NCBI RefSeq assembly: GCF_041435215.1
Contig: NZ_CP108394.1
Span: 3,472,001 to 3,536,000 of the forward strand
Reading direction: 5' to 3'
DNA length: 64,000 nucleotides
DNA from: Streptomyces sp. NBC_01314
Lineage (GTDB): Bacteria; Actinomycetota; Actinomycetes; Streptomycetales; Streptomycetaceae
The position numbers were made by a program, and so were the translations under genes. The stretch's first letter is position 1; every line of letters starts with the position of its first letter. Positions 1-8,309 of the stretch are shown piece after piece. The notes beneath the pieces were generated by a model. It did not search any database. It was not told the origin of the DNA and saw only the letters and a list, made by a program, of their open reading frames with translations.

Positions 1-83
1 TTCCTCTCTCCAGAGCTCCGCCGGACGCGGTTTCGCGTCAGGAGCACAGACAGAGGTTTTGGCCGGGCATTACGCGGGTTCCG

Positions 84-136
84 ACCACCTCTTGGTGGTG
101 AATGAGGTAACCCACCCAACAGGCGTACGCCTGTTG
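84..136 (-). terminator. Two hairpins downstream of the polyamine operon
   Basis: Positions 84-99 read ACCACC-TCTT-GGTGGT, a 6-bp stem with a tetraloop. Positions 117-136 are a perfect 20-bp palindrome, CAACAGGCGTACGCCTGTTG. Both lie 40-95 bases past the stop of the FAD oxidoreductase, so termination of the long minus-strand operon is the simplest role. There is no T-tract. The palindrome could instead bind a protein dimer for a gene to the left of the window. Confidence 0.45.
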
Positions 137-176
137 ATCACGTGCGCGCCTTCACGCCCTCGGCGCTCCCGCTCCG

Positions 177-1595
177 TCAGCTGTCGAAGCCCAGCCCCAG
201 CCGGTCCATGGCCTTCAGCCACAGGTTGCGGCGGCCTGCGTGGGAGTCGGCGCGGGCCAGGGACCACTTGGTGAGGGTGATACCGGTCCAGGCGAAGGGC
301 TCCGGCGGGAACGGCAGCGGCTTCCTGCGGACCATCTCCAGTTCGGTGCGCTCGGTGCGCTCGCCCGCGAGCAGGTCCAGCATGACGTCGGCGCCGAACC
401 GGGTGGCGCCCACGCCCAGCCCCGTGTAGCCGGCCGCGTAGGCGACTCTGCCCTGGTGGGCGGTGCCGAAGAAGGCCGAGAAGCGGGAGCAGGTGTCGAT
501 CGCGCCGCCCCAGGCGTGGGTGAAGCGGACCCCCTCCAGCTGCGGGAAGCAGGTGAAGAAGTGCCCGGCGAGCTTGGCGTACGTCTCCGGCCGGTCGTCG
601 TACTCGGCGCGCACTCGGCCGCCGTACTGGTACACCGCGTCGTAGCCGCCCCAGAGGATCCGGTTGTCGGCGCTGAGCCGGAAGTAGTGGAACTGGTTGG
701 CCGAGTCCCCGAGCCCCTGCCGGTTCTTCCAGCCGATCGACGCCAGCTGGTCGGCGGTCAGCGGCTCGGTCATCAGGGCGTAGTCGTAGACGGGGACGGT
801 GTACGCGCGGACACGCTTGACCAGGCTGGGGAAGATGTTCGTGCCGAGCGCCACCTGCCGGGTACGGACCTGGCCGTAGGGGGTGCGGACGGCCATGCCG
901 ACGCCGTGGTTCTTCAGGTTGAGCGCGGGGGTGTGCTCGTAGACGCGGACGCCGAGGTTCAGGCAGGCCCGCTTGAGGCCCCAGGCGAGTTTGGCGGGGT
1001 GCAGCATGGCGACGCCCCGGCGGTCGTGCAGGCCCGCCTGGAAGGTGGGGGAGGCGACCTGGTCGCGGACGGCGTCGGCGTCCAGGAACTCGATGCCGTC
1101 GGCGAGGCCCTTGCCGACGATCTCGTCGTACCAGTCGCGCAGTTCCCGGGCCTGGTACGGCTCGGTGGCCACGTCGATCTCGCCGGCGCGTTCGAAGTCG
1201 CAGTCCAGGCCGTGGCGGGCGACCGCCGCCTCGATCTCGTCGAGGTTGCGGGCGCCCAGTTCCTCCAGCTTGTGGATCTCGTCGGGCCAGCGGGCGAGGC
1301 CGTTGGCCAGCCCGTGGGTGATCGAGGCGGCGCAGAAGCCGCCGTTGCGGCCGGAGGCGGCCCAGCCCACCTCACGGCCTTCCAGCAGGACGACATCCCG
1401 CCCCGGGTCGCGCTCCTTGGCGATCAGCGCGGTCCACAGCCCGCTGTAGCCACCGCCGACGACCAGCAGGTCGCAGCTCTCGGAGCCGGTGAGCGCGGGC
1501 TCGGGGTGGGGCTTGCCGGAATCTTCGAGCCAGTACGGCTCCGGCTGTGCGTCGGCGAGTGACTTTGTCCAACGGTTCATGGCGCTTGGGGCCAT
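177..1595 (-). CDS. FAD-dependent oxidoreductase, gamma-glutamylputrescine oxidase-like
   Basis: This 472-residue protein has a dinucleotide-binding motif (GGGYSG, residues 47-52) followed by a hydrophobic strand and an acidic residue, the layout of the DAO/PuuB flavoenzyme family. Related enzymes oxidise the primary amine of gamma-glutamylputrescine to an aldehyde, releasing ammonia and peroxide. It is the last gene of a six-gene co-directional run with a polyamine-type importer and an aldehyde dehydrogenase, which supports that role. The ATG at 1595 is preceded by AGGGAG about nine bases upstream; a second ATG five codons in is possible. The 31-base gap to the potC-like gene fits one transcript. 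The exact substrate (free or glutamylated amine) cannot be read from the sequence. Confidence 0.85.
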   Translation of the reverse strand: MAPSAMNRWTKSLADAQPEPYWLEDSGKPHPEPALTGSESCDLLVVGGGYSGLWTALIAKERDPGRDVVLLEGREVGWAASGRNGGFCAASITHGLANGLARWPDEIHKLEELGARNLDEIEAAVARHGLDCDFERAGEIDVATEPYQARELRDWYDEIVGKGLADGIEFLDADAVRDQVASPTFQAGLHDRRGVAMLHPAKLAWGLKRACLNLGVRVYEHTPALNLKNHGVGMAVRTPYGQVRTRQVALGTNIFPSLVKRVRAYTVPVYDYALMTEPLTADQLASIGWKNRQGLGDSANQFHYFRLSADNRILWGGYDAVYQYGGRVRAEYDDRPETYAKLAGHFFTCFPQLEGVRFTHAWGGAIDTCSRFSAFFGTAHQGRVAYAAGYTGLGVGATRFGADVMLDLLAGERTERTELEMVRRKPLPFPPEPFAWTGITLTKWSLARADSHAGRRNLWLKAMDRLGLGFDS

Positions 1596-1626
1596 GATTC
1601 CAACTCCCTACAGAGTCGACAGGGGC

Positions 1627-2454
1627 TTATGCCTTGTGCTTCTTCTTACGGTTTCCGATGAGCATTCCCGCCATCACGAACAGTACGGCGACAAGGAACA
1701 TGGCCGTACCGATGACATTGATCTGGACGGGTGTGCCGCGTTGTGCCGAGCCCCAGACGAACATGGGGAAGGTGACGGTCGAGCCCGCGTTGAAATTGGT
1801 GATGATGAAATCGTCGAAGGAGAGCGCGAAGGCGAGCAGCGCGCCCGCCGCGATGCCGGGGGCGGCGATGGGCAGGGTGACCCGGACGAAGGTCTGGACG
1901 GGTCCCGCGTACAGGTCGCGCGCGGCTTCCTCCAGCCTGGGGTCCATCGACATCACGCGTGCTTTGACGGCGACGACGACGAAGCTGAGGCAGAACATGA
2001 TGTGGGCGATGAGGATCGTCCAGAATCCCAGCTGTGCGCCCATGTTGAGGAAGAGCGTGAGCAGGGAGGCGGCCATCACGACCTCGGGCATCGCCATCGG
2101 GAGGAAGATCAGTGAGTTGACGGCGCCGCGTGCGCGGAAGCGGTAGCGGACCAGCGCGAAGGCGATCATGGTGCCGAGGGCGGTCGCGCCGAGGGTGGCC
2201 CAGGCGGCCAGCTGGAGGCTGAGCGAGAGCGAGCCGCAGAGGTCGGCGACGCCGCACGGGTCGGTCCAGGCGGCGGTGGAGAATTCCTGCCAGTCGTAGT
2301 TGAAGCGGCCCTTCGGCTGGTTGAAGGAGAAGACCGTGACGACCACGTTCGGGAGAAGCAGATATCCGAGGGTCAGCAGTCCCGCGATGACGACGAGACG
2401 GTGCTTGAGCCAGTTGACGCCGGTGCCGAGTCTGTGACTCTGTCGCGTTTCCAT
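1627..2454 (-). CDS. potC: ABC transporter permease, spermidine/putrescine type (PotC-like)
   Basis: The 275-residue integral membrane protein has about six hydrophobic helices and a cytoplasmic EAA loop near residues 170-190 (EEAARDLYAGP), which docks on the ATPase. It is half of the permease heterodimer of a PotABCD importer. The start ATG (2454) directly follows the TAA stop of the PotB-like gene, so translation is probably coupled. Its neighbours (PotA, PotB and PotD types, plus two amine-oxidising enzymes) point to polyamine uptake for catabolism. Specificity is inferred from context; related systems also carry other cationic amines. Confidence 0.88.
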   Translation of the reverse strand: METRQSHRLGTGVNWLKHRLVVIAGLLTLGYLLLPNVVVTVFSFNQPKGRFNYDWQEFSTAAWTDPCGVADLCGSLSLSLQLAAWATLGATALGTMIAFALVRYRFRARGAVNSLIFLPMAMPEVVMAASLLTLFLNMGAQLGFWTILIAHIMFCLSFVVVAVKARVMSMDPRLEEAARDLYAGPVQTFVRVTLPIAAPGIAAGALLAFALSFDDFIITNFNAGSTVTFPMFVWGSAQRGTPVQINVIGTAMFLVAVLFVMAGMLIGNRKKKHKA

Positions 2455-3387
2455 TTAGACCAGATCCTCCGTCCCCGACTTACGGATGTAGACCGTGACC
2501 ATGAGGAGAATCGCGGCCATGAGAATGAACGAGAGGGCCGCGGCCGTCGGATAGTCGAGGATCCGTAGGAACTGGCTCTGGATGACGTTGCCGATCATCT
2601 GGGTGTTGGTGGAGCCGAGGAGTTCGGCGTTCACGTAGTCGCCGCCGGCCGGGATGAAGGTCAGCAGCGTGCCGGAGACGACGCCCGGCATGGAGAGCGG
2701 GAAGGTGACCTTGCGGAAGGTGGTGAACGGCTTGGCGTAGAGGTCGCCGGCGGCCTCGTGCAGCCGCCCGTCGATGCGCTCCAGCGAGGTGTAGAGCGGC
2801 AGGATCATGAACGGCAGGAAGTTGTAGGTGAGGCCGCAGACCACCGCGAGCGGTGTGGCCAGCACCCGGTCGCCGGCGGTGAGGCCGAGCCAGCTGGTGA
2901 CGTCCAGGACGTGCAGGGTGTTGAGGGCGCCGACGACCGGGCCGCCGTCCGACAGGATCGTCTTCCAGGCGAGGGTGCGGATCAGGAAACTGGTGAAGAA
3001 CGGGGCGATCACCAGGATCAGGATCAGGTTGCGCCATCGGCCGGCCCGGAACGCGATCAGGTAGGCCAGCGGGTAGCCCAGGAGCAGGCACAGGATCGTC
3101 GCCGAGCCCGCGTAGAGGACCGAGCGCAGGAACTGCGGGTAGTACTCGCTCAGCGCGTCCCAGTAGGTCGCGAAGTGCCAGGTGACCTGGTAGCCGTCCT
3201 CCAGGGAGCCCGTCTGCACGGACGTGGAGGCCTGGTAGACCATCGGCATCGCGAAGAAGACCAGCAGCCAGACGAGGCCGGGCGCGAGCAGCAGGTACGG
3301 CGTCCAGCGGCCTCGCTTGCGGGGCCGCTTCGCCGTCGGCACGGGAGCGAGAGGCGGTGGTGCCTCGACTTCGGTGAGGGTCGACAT
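2455..3387 (-). CDS. potB: ABC transporter permease, spermidine/putrescine type (PotB-like)
   Basis: The 310-residue protein has a roughly 30-residue basic, Pro-rich cytoplasmic N-terminus, about six membrane helices and an EAA loop (HEAAGDLYAKP). It forms the membrane channel with the PotC-like partner. Its ATG overlaps the stop of the potA-like gene by one base (TGATG), and its TAA abuts the potC start, so the three genes are tightly coupled. Length and layout are normal for the family. Confidence 0.88.
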   Translation of the reverse strand: MSTLTEVEAPPPLAPVPTAKRPRKRGRWTPYLLLAPGLVWLLVFFAMPMVYQASTSVQTGSLEDGYQVTWHFATYWDALSEYYPQFLRSVLYAGSATILCLLLGYPLAYLIAFRAGRWRNLILILVIAPFFTSFLIRTLAWKTILSDGGPVVGALNTLHVLDVTSWLGLTAGDRVLATPLAVVCGLTYNFLPFMILPLYTSLERIDGRLHEAAGDLYAKPFTTFRKVTFPLSMPGVVSGTLLTFIPAGGDYVNAELLGSTNTQMIGNVIQSQFLRILDYPTAAALSFILMAAILLMVTVYIRKSGTEDLV

Positions 3388-4559
3388 CAGACGGCCGCCC
3401 CTTCGTCGACGCCCGCGTCGATGTCCTGGGCGGCGTCCAGGCCGAACGTGTGCGCGGGGTTCCAGTGCAGGACGACGTCGGCGCCGGGCACGAGCCGGGC
3501 GTCACGGTCGATGTTCTGCGCGTACACCTCGAAGGCGGGGCAGACGGGGCTGTCGATCACGTACTGCGTGGAGACGCCGATGAAGCTGGTGGCGGCGATC
3601 CTGCCGGTGACGCGGTTGCGGCCGACCGGGATCTCCCCGGCGTCGTCCGCGTGCGTGAGGGTGATCTTCTCCGGGCGTACCCCGACCAGCACCTTGCCGC
3701 CGGTCGCGGCGGGCGCGGAACACCGCGCCTCGGGGAGGACGAGTTGGTCGGCGCCCGTCTTCAGCACGATCTCGTCGCCGCTCCGGGAGTCGACCTCGGC
3801 CTCGATGAGGTTGGAGGTGCCGAGGAAGTTGGCGACGAAGGTGGTGCGCGGGTTCTCGTACAGGTCGGCGGGTGCGCCGAGTTGCTCGACTCTGCCGCCG
3901 TTCATCACCGCGACCGTGTCGGCCATGGTCATGGCCTCCTCCTGGTCGTGCGTGACATGGATGAACGTGATGCCGACCTCGGTCTGGATCCGCTTCAGCT
4001 CCAACTGCATCTGGCGGCGCAGCTTGAGGTCGAGGGCACCGAGCGGCTCGTCGAGGAGGAGCACCTTCGGGTGGTTGATGAGCGCGCGGGCCACGGCGAC
4101 GCGCTGCTGCTGGCCGCCGGAGAGCTGGTGCGGCTTCTTGCGGGCCTGCTCGCCGAGCTGGACCAGCTCCAGCATCTCCTCGACCTGCTTCTTCACACCC
4201 TTGACGCCGCGGCGACGCAGACCGAAGGCCACGTTCTCGAAGATGTCGAGATGTGGGAAGAGGGCGTACGACTGGAAGACCGTGTTCACCGGCCGCTTGT
4301 ACGGGGGCAGGTTGGTCACGTCCTGGTCGCCGAGCCGGACACTTCCGCAGGAAGGTTCCTCCAGGCCGGCGATCATGCGCAGGGTCGTCGTCTTGCCACA
4401 GCCCGACGCTCCGAGGAGGGCGAAGAAGGAACCTTCCGGCACGGTCAGGTCGAGCGGGTGCACGGCGGTGAAGGAGCCGTAGGTCTTGCCGATGCCGGAG
4501 AGGCGGACGTCACCGCTGCCGTCGTCCGGGCCGTTGTTGCTGGTCTTGTTGCTGGTCAT
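3387..4559 (-). CDS. potA: ABC transporter ATP-binding protein, polyamine type (PotA-like)
   Basis: The 390-residue ATPase has Walker A (GASGCGKTT), a Q-loop, the signature LSGGQQQR, Walker B (VLLLDEPLGALD) and an H-loop (HVTHDQEEA). A C-terminal regulatory TOBE-type domain follows from about residue 280. It energises the PotBC permease. The frame is open further upstream into the PotD-like gene, but the ATG at 4559 lies nine bases past that gene's stop and begins the family-typical N-terminus. A Ser/Asn/Lys-rich leader of about 20 residues precedes the ATPase fold. Confidence 0.9.
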   Translation of the reverse strand: MTSNKTSNNGPDDGSGDVRLSGIGKTYGSFTAVHPLDLTVPEGSFFALLGASGCGKTTTLRMIAGLEEPSCGSVRLGDQDVTNLPPYKRPVNTVFQSYALFPHLDIFENVAFGLRRRGVKGVKKQVEEMLELVQLGEQARKKPHQLSGGQQQRVAVARALINHPKVLLLDEPLGALDLKLRRQMQLELKRIQTEVGITFIHVTHDQEEAMTMADTVAVMNGGRVEQLGAPADLYENPRTTFVANFLGTSNLIEAEVDSRSGDEIVLKTGADQLVLPEARCSAPAATGGKVLVGVRPEKITLTHADDAGEIPVGRNRVTGRIAATSFIGVSTQYVIDSPVCPAFEVYAQNIDRDARLVPGADVVLHWNPAHTFGLDAAQDIDAGVDEGAAV

Positions 4560-4567
4560 CGTCCTCG

Positions 4568-5812
4568 TCACGCCCCTGTCAGCTTCGCGAACTTCTCTTC
4601 GTACGCCGTCTCTTCCTTCTGGCTGAGGGAGCGGAAAGCGTGGGACTTGGCTGCCATGGCCGCGTCGGGAATGATCAGCGGGTTGTTCGCCGCGTCCGGG
4701 TCGATCTTGGCCAGCTCGGCCCTCACGCCGTCGACGGGGCACACGTAGTTGATGAACGCGGCGAGTTCGGCGGCCGGCTTCGGCTCGTAGTAGTAGTCGA
4801 TGAGCCGTTCGGCGTTGGTCTTGTGCCGGGCCCTGTTCGGGATCAGCAGGTTGTCCGTCGAGGTCATGTAACCGCTGTCGGGGATGACGAAGTCGACGTC
4901 CGGGCTGTCGGCCTTGAGCTGGACCACGTCACCGGCCCAGGCGATACAGGCCGCGAGGTCGCCCGTGCTGATGTCCGAGATGTAGTCGTTGCCGGTGAAG
5001 CGGCGGATCTGGCCGTTGTCGACGGCCTTCTGGAGGCGGGCGATCGCCGCGTCGTAGTCGTCGTCGGTGAACTTTGCCGGATCCTTGCCCATGTCCAGCA
5101 GCGTCATCCCGATGCTGTCGCGCATCTCGGAGAGGAACCCGATCCGGCCCTTGAGCTTCGGGTTGTCGAGCATGTCGGAGACGGACTTGACCTCCTCGCC
5201 GTCGAGCGCCTTCTTGTTGTAGGCGATGACGGTCGAGATGCCCTGCCAGGGGTAGGAGTACGCCCGGCCCGGGTCCCAGTCGGGGTTGCGGAACTGGTCG
5301 GAGAGGTTCGTGTAGGCGTGCGGCAGATTCGCGGCGTCCAGTTTCTGGACCCACCCGAAGCGGATCAGCCGGGCGGCGAGCCAGTCGGTGACGCATATGA
5401 GGTCGCGACCGGTGCCCTGCCCCGCGGCGAGCTGCGGTTTGATCTTGCCGAAGAATTCGACGTTGTCGTTGATGTCCTCGGTGTACTCGACCTTGATGCC
5501 GGTGCGTCGCGTGAACTGGTCCAGGCTGGGATGGCGCTTGCCGGTGTCGTCGATGTCCATGTAATCGGTCCAGTTGGAGAAGTGGACCTCCTTCTCCTTG
5601 GCCGAGTGGTCCTCGGACGAGACGGCCGAGGTGTTCTTCGCCCCGGGGATGCCGCAGGCGCTCAGCGCGCCGAGCCCGCCTATCGCCAGTGCGCCGCCGG
5701 TCGTGGCGCGCAGCAGCGAACGGCGGCTGAGGGCGGCCCTGCCGCCCGTGAGGCTGCGCCGCACGGCGGCCGCCTGGGCCTGGGACAGGCGGTCGGGCTC
5801 GTACTGCTCCAT
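4568..5812 (-). CDS. potD: Polyamine ABC transporter substrate-binding lipoprotein (PotD-like)
   Basis: The 414-residue lipoprotein begins at the ATG at 5812. A twin-arginine stretch (RRSLLRA, residues 30-36) precedes a hydrophobic segment and a lipobox LSAC with Cys53, so it is probably exported by Tat and lipidated. The body matches the spermidine/putrescine-binding family, with the early motif NWTDYMD and a receptor-like alternation of domains. It captures polyamines at the outer face of the membrane for PotABC. The spacing to potA is eight bases. A second copy of this family near position 15000 is broken, so this is the only intact polyamine receptor in the window. Confidence 0.88.
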   Translation of the reverse strand: MEQYEPDRLSQAQAAAVRRSLTGGRAALSRRSLLRATTGGALAIGGLGALSACGIPGAKNTSAVSSEDHSAKEKEVHFSNWTDYMDIDDTGKRHPSLDQFTRRTGIKVEYTEDINDNVEFFGKIKPQLAAGQGTGRDLICVTDWLAARLIRFGWVQKLDAANLPHAYTNLSDQFRNPDWDPGRAYSYPWQGISTVIAYNKKALDGEEVKSVSDMLDNPKLKGRIGFLSEMRDSIGMTLLDMGKDPAKFTDDDYDAAIARLQKAVDNGQIRRFTGNDYISDISTGDLAACIAWAGDVVQLKADSPDVDFVIPDSGYMTSTDNLLIPNRARHKTNAERLIDYYYEPKPAAELAAFINYVCPVDGVRAELAKIDPDAANNPLIIPDAAMAAKSHAFRSLSQKEETAYEEKFAKLTGA

Positions 5813-5895
5813 GCGCGTGATGCCCTTTCGGAGGTGCCCTTTCGGGAGGGTGGGCGAGGACCGGCCGGGGGTCGGGCGACCGGTCCCCGGACTGG

Positions 5896-7431
5896 CTAGC
5901 GGTCCCCGAAGATCGTGCGGTGCCAGTCCTTCCTGGCGATCGCCGTATTGTCGAACATGACGTGTTTGACCTGGGTGTACTCCTCGAACGAGTACACGGA
6001 CATGTCCTTGCCGAAGCCGGACGCCTTGTAGCCGCCGTGCGGCATCTCGCTGATGATCGGGATGTGGTCGTTGACCCACACACACCCGGCCTTGATCTCC
6101 CGTGTGGCGCGGCCCGCCCGGTACACGTCCCGGCTCCAGGCGGAGGCGGCGAGCCCGTACGGGGTGTCGTTCGCCAGCCGGATGCCCTCGTCGTCGCTGT
6201 CGAAGGGCAGGACCACCAGCACCGGCCCGAAGATCTCCGACTGGACGATCTCACTGTCCTGGGCCGCGTCCGCGACGAGCGTCGGCCGGTAGTACGCGCC
6301 GTCCTTCAGCTCTCCCTGGGGTGCCTCGCCACCGGTGACCACGCGCGCGTACGCGCGTGCCCGCTCGACGAACCCGGCGACACGGTCACGCTGGACGTGC
6401 GAGATCAGCGGACCGAGGTCCGTGCCCGGGGCGAAGGGGTCGCCGAGCCGGACGGTCTCCATGAGGGCGGCCGTCCGTGCGACGAACTCCTCGTAAAGGG
6501 GCCTTTGCACGTACGCGCGCGTGGCGGCCGTGCAGTCCTGGCCGGTGTTGATGAGGGCGCCCGCGACCGCGCCGTTGGCCGCGGCCTCCAGGTCGGCGTC
6601 GTCGAAGACCACGAACGGGGCCTTGCCGCCCAGCTCCAGATGGATGCGTTTGACGGTGGCCGTGGCGATCTCGGCCACACGCTTCCCGACCGCCGTGGAC
6701 CCGGTGAAGGAGGTCATGACCACGTCGGGATGCCCGACGAGGTGCTCCCCGGCCTCCTTGCCCGTCCCGGTGACGATGTTGATCACGCCGGCGGGGATTC
6801 CGGCGTCCTTGGCGGCCTGCGCGAACAGCAGCGAGGTGAGCGGGGTCAGCTCGGCGGGCTTCAGGACGATCGTGTTGCCCGCGGCGACCGCCGGGAGGAT
6901 TTTCCAGGCGGCCATCTGGAGCGGGTAGTTCCAGGGCGCGACGGAACCCACCACTCCGATGGGCTCGCGGCGTACGTACGAGGTGTGGTCGCCGGAGTAC
7001 TCGCCGGCCGACTGGCCCTGCAGGTGCCGGGCGGCGCCCGCGAAGAACGCGGTGTTGTCGATGGTGCCGGGCACGTCGAACTCGCGCGTCAGCTTGAGCG
7101 GCTTCCCGCACTGCAGGGACTCGGCCCGCGCGAACTCCTCCGCCCGGTCGGCCAGGACGGCGGCCAGGCGGTGCAGCGCGTCCGACCGCTCACCGGGTGT
7201 GGTGGAGGCCCAGCCGGGGAACGCCGCGCGGGCGGCGGCGACGGCCGCGTCCACGTCGTCGGTGCCGGCCAGTTCGTAGGTGAGGACCTCGTCGCCCGTC
7301 GCGGGGTCGACGACCGCGTGGGTACGCCCCGATGTGCCCTTCGTCAGGCGGCCTGCGATGTACTGCGCGCCGGCCGCGAAGCGGTCGTGTGCGGGGAATC
7401 GGTCCGGGGTGGCGGTGCCCGGGTTCTGCAT
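5896..7431 (-). CDS. Aldehyde dehydrogenase, probable gamma-aminobutyraldehyde dehydrogenase
   Basis: The 511-residue NAD(P)-dependent aldehyde dehydrogenase has catalytic Cys300 (NTGQDCTAA), the general-base Glu266 (HLELGGKAP) and the cofactor-binding segment around residues 240-250 (FTGSTAVGK). It would convert 4-aminobutanal, or its gamma-glutamyl form, to GABA. The start at 7431 has a strong GGAGGAGAG ribosome site about five bases upstream; the frame stays open to 7521 without a better site. It heads the operon containing the polyamine importer. A second aldehyde dehydrogenase at 15186-16622 is a paralogue with a shorter N-terminus, so the two may handle different aldehydes. Confidence 0.88.
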   Translation of the reverse strand: MQNPGTATPDRFPAHDRFAAGAQYIAGRLTKGTSGRTHAVVDPATGDEVLTYELAGTDDVDAAVAAARAAFPGWASTTPGERSDALHRLAAVLADRAEEFARAESLQCGKPLKLTREFDVPGTIDNTAFFAGAARHLQGQSAGEYSGDHTSYVRREPIGVVGSVAPWNYPLQMAAWKILPAVAAGNTIVLKPAELTPLTSLLFAQAAKDAGIPAGVINIVTGTGKEAGEHLVGHPDVVMTSFTGSTAVGKRVAEIATATVKRIHLELGGKAPFVVFDDADLEAAANGAVAGALINTGQDCTAATRAYVQRPLYEEFVARTAALMETVRLGDPFAPGTDLGPLISHVQRDRVAGFVERARAYARVVTGGEAPQGELKDGAYYRPTLVADAAQDSEIVQSEIFGPVLVVLPFDSDDEGIRLANDTPYGLAASAWSRDVYRAGRATREIKAGCVWVNDHIPIISEMPHGGYKASGFGKDMSVYSFEEYTQVKHVMFDNTAIARKDWHRTIFGDR

Positions 7432-7528
7432 GTCGCTCTCCTCCGCCGGTGCCCCCTCTGTCCCCGAGGGGCGGGTGGCGTAGCTCCAGCTCGATTTGAG
7501 TGCCGATCCTGACAGAGCCATGGGACAC

Positions 7529-7572
7529 CAACAAGTGATTCCGTTGTTGCCTTTTGGTTACGCGACGGAATC
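7529..7572. promoter_or_regulatory. Candidate operator between the polyamine operon and NADAR gene
   Basis: Two nested inverted repeats sit between divergent genes. CAACAA (7529-7534) and TTGTTG (7544-7549) are nine bases apart. GATTCCGT (7537-7544) and ACGGAATC (7565-7572) are twenty bases apart. The layout suits a dimeric or tetrameric regulator such as the Lrp-type protein encoded at 16801. Direct evidence of binding is absent. Confidence 0.4.
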
Positions 7573-7620
7573 TGTCGACCAGGTGTCGAGTCAGGACGGA
7601 AAATCAAGGACGGATTGTCA

Positions 7621-8211
7621 GTGGTGGCTGCCAGACTCGTCGACATGGAGAAGATCGATTCTTGGGACACGCTGACGGAAGCGGTCCGCGCGGGGGCAAG
7701 GGTCAAGTACCTGCACTTCTGGGGACACCGCCCACGGCCCGACGGGCGGATCGGCGCGAGCTGTCTGAGCCAGTGGTGGCCGTCACCGTTCACGGTGGAC
7801 GGGGTGGAGTACGCGACGGCCGAGCACTGGATGATGGCGTCGAAGGCCCGGCTGTTCGGGGACACCGAGGCGGAGCGCAAGTCCGTGGCCGCTTCGAGCC
7901 CCGCGCAGGCGAAGAAGATCGGGCGGCTCGTCCGCGGCTTCGACGACGCCGTGTGGCAGCGGGAGCGCTTCGCGATCGTCGCCGAGGGCAGCTTCCACAA
8001 GTTCGCCGCCCACACGGACCTGCGGATGTTCCTCCTGGGCACGGGCAACCGCGTACTCGTCGAAGCCAGCCCCCTTGATCGCGTCTGGGGCATCGGTCTC
8101 GCGGCGGACGACGAGCGCGCCATGGACCCCGCGCGGTGGCGGGGCCCCAACCTGTTGGGCTTCGCGCTGATGGCTGCCCGGGAGAGACTGCTGAGCGGGG
8201 TCGACGCCTGA
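7621..8211 (+). CDS. NADAR family protein (N-glycosidase fold, DUF1768)
   Basis: A protein of about 196 residues with the NADAR hallmarks: the aromatic block around LSQWWPSPF, VEYATAEHWMMASKA, and a C-terminal WRGPNLLG segment. Characterised members cleave N-glycosidic bonds of riboflavin-pathway intermediates or of ADP-ribosylated substrates. Several starts are possible. AAGGA at 7606-7610 fits GTG 7621 (ten bases); TTG 7615 is too close, and ATG 7645 would give the shortest form. It is transcribed away from the polyamine operon and shares its upstream region. The physiological substrate is not predictable. Confidence 0.75.
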   Translation: MVAARLVDMEKIDSWDTLTEAVRAGARVKYLHFWGHRPRPDGRIGASCLSQWWPSPFTVDGVEYATAEHWMMASKARLFGDTEAERKSVAASSPAQAKKIGRLVRGFDDAVWQRERFAIVAEGSFHKFAAHTDLRMFLLGTGNRVLVEASPLDRVWGIGLAADDERAMDPARWRGPNLLGFALMAARERLLSGVDA

Positions 8212-8239
8212 GCGCTCCGCTGGAAACCTGGCGCGCCCT

Positions 8240-8287
8240 CTGCGGGTGAGGCGCCTGAGGGTGGGAGGCCTGCGGGTAAGGCGTCTG
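8240..8287. repeat. Short direct repeat in a convergent intergenic gap
   Basis: An 18-base unit beginning CTGCGGGTGAGGCG (8240-8257) recurs at 8270-8287 with two mismatches. It lies between the convergent NADAR and DUF4190 genes. Next to it, GCGCCCC-TGCC-GGGGCGC (8293-8310) can form a hairpin that reaches the stop codon of the minus-strand gene and may serve as a terminator. Confidence 0.5.
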
Positions 8288-8309
8288 CGGCCGCGCCCCT
8301 GCCGGGGCG

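Noticed and set aside
240..1562. A 440-codon open frame opposite the FAD oxidoreductase
   Set aside because: Same GC-frame artefact; the flavoenzyme on the other strand explains the region.
4560..4742. Upstream extension of the potA frame into potD
   Set aside because: The added residues are antiparallel read-through of the PotD end; ATG 4559 fits family length and spacing.
5920..7512. A 530-codon open frame opposite the aldehyde dehydrogenase
   Set aside because: It mirrors the coding frame of a clear enzyme, with no ribosome site or recognisable motif.
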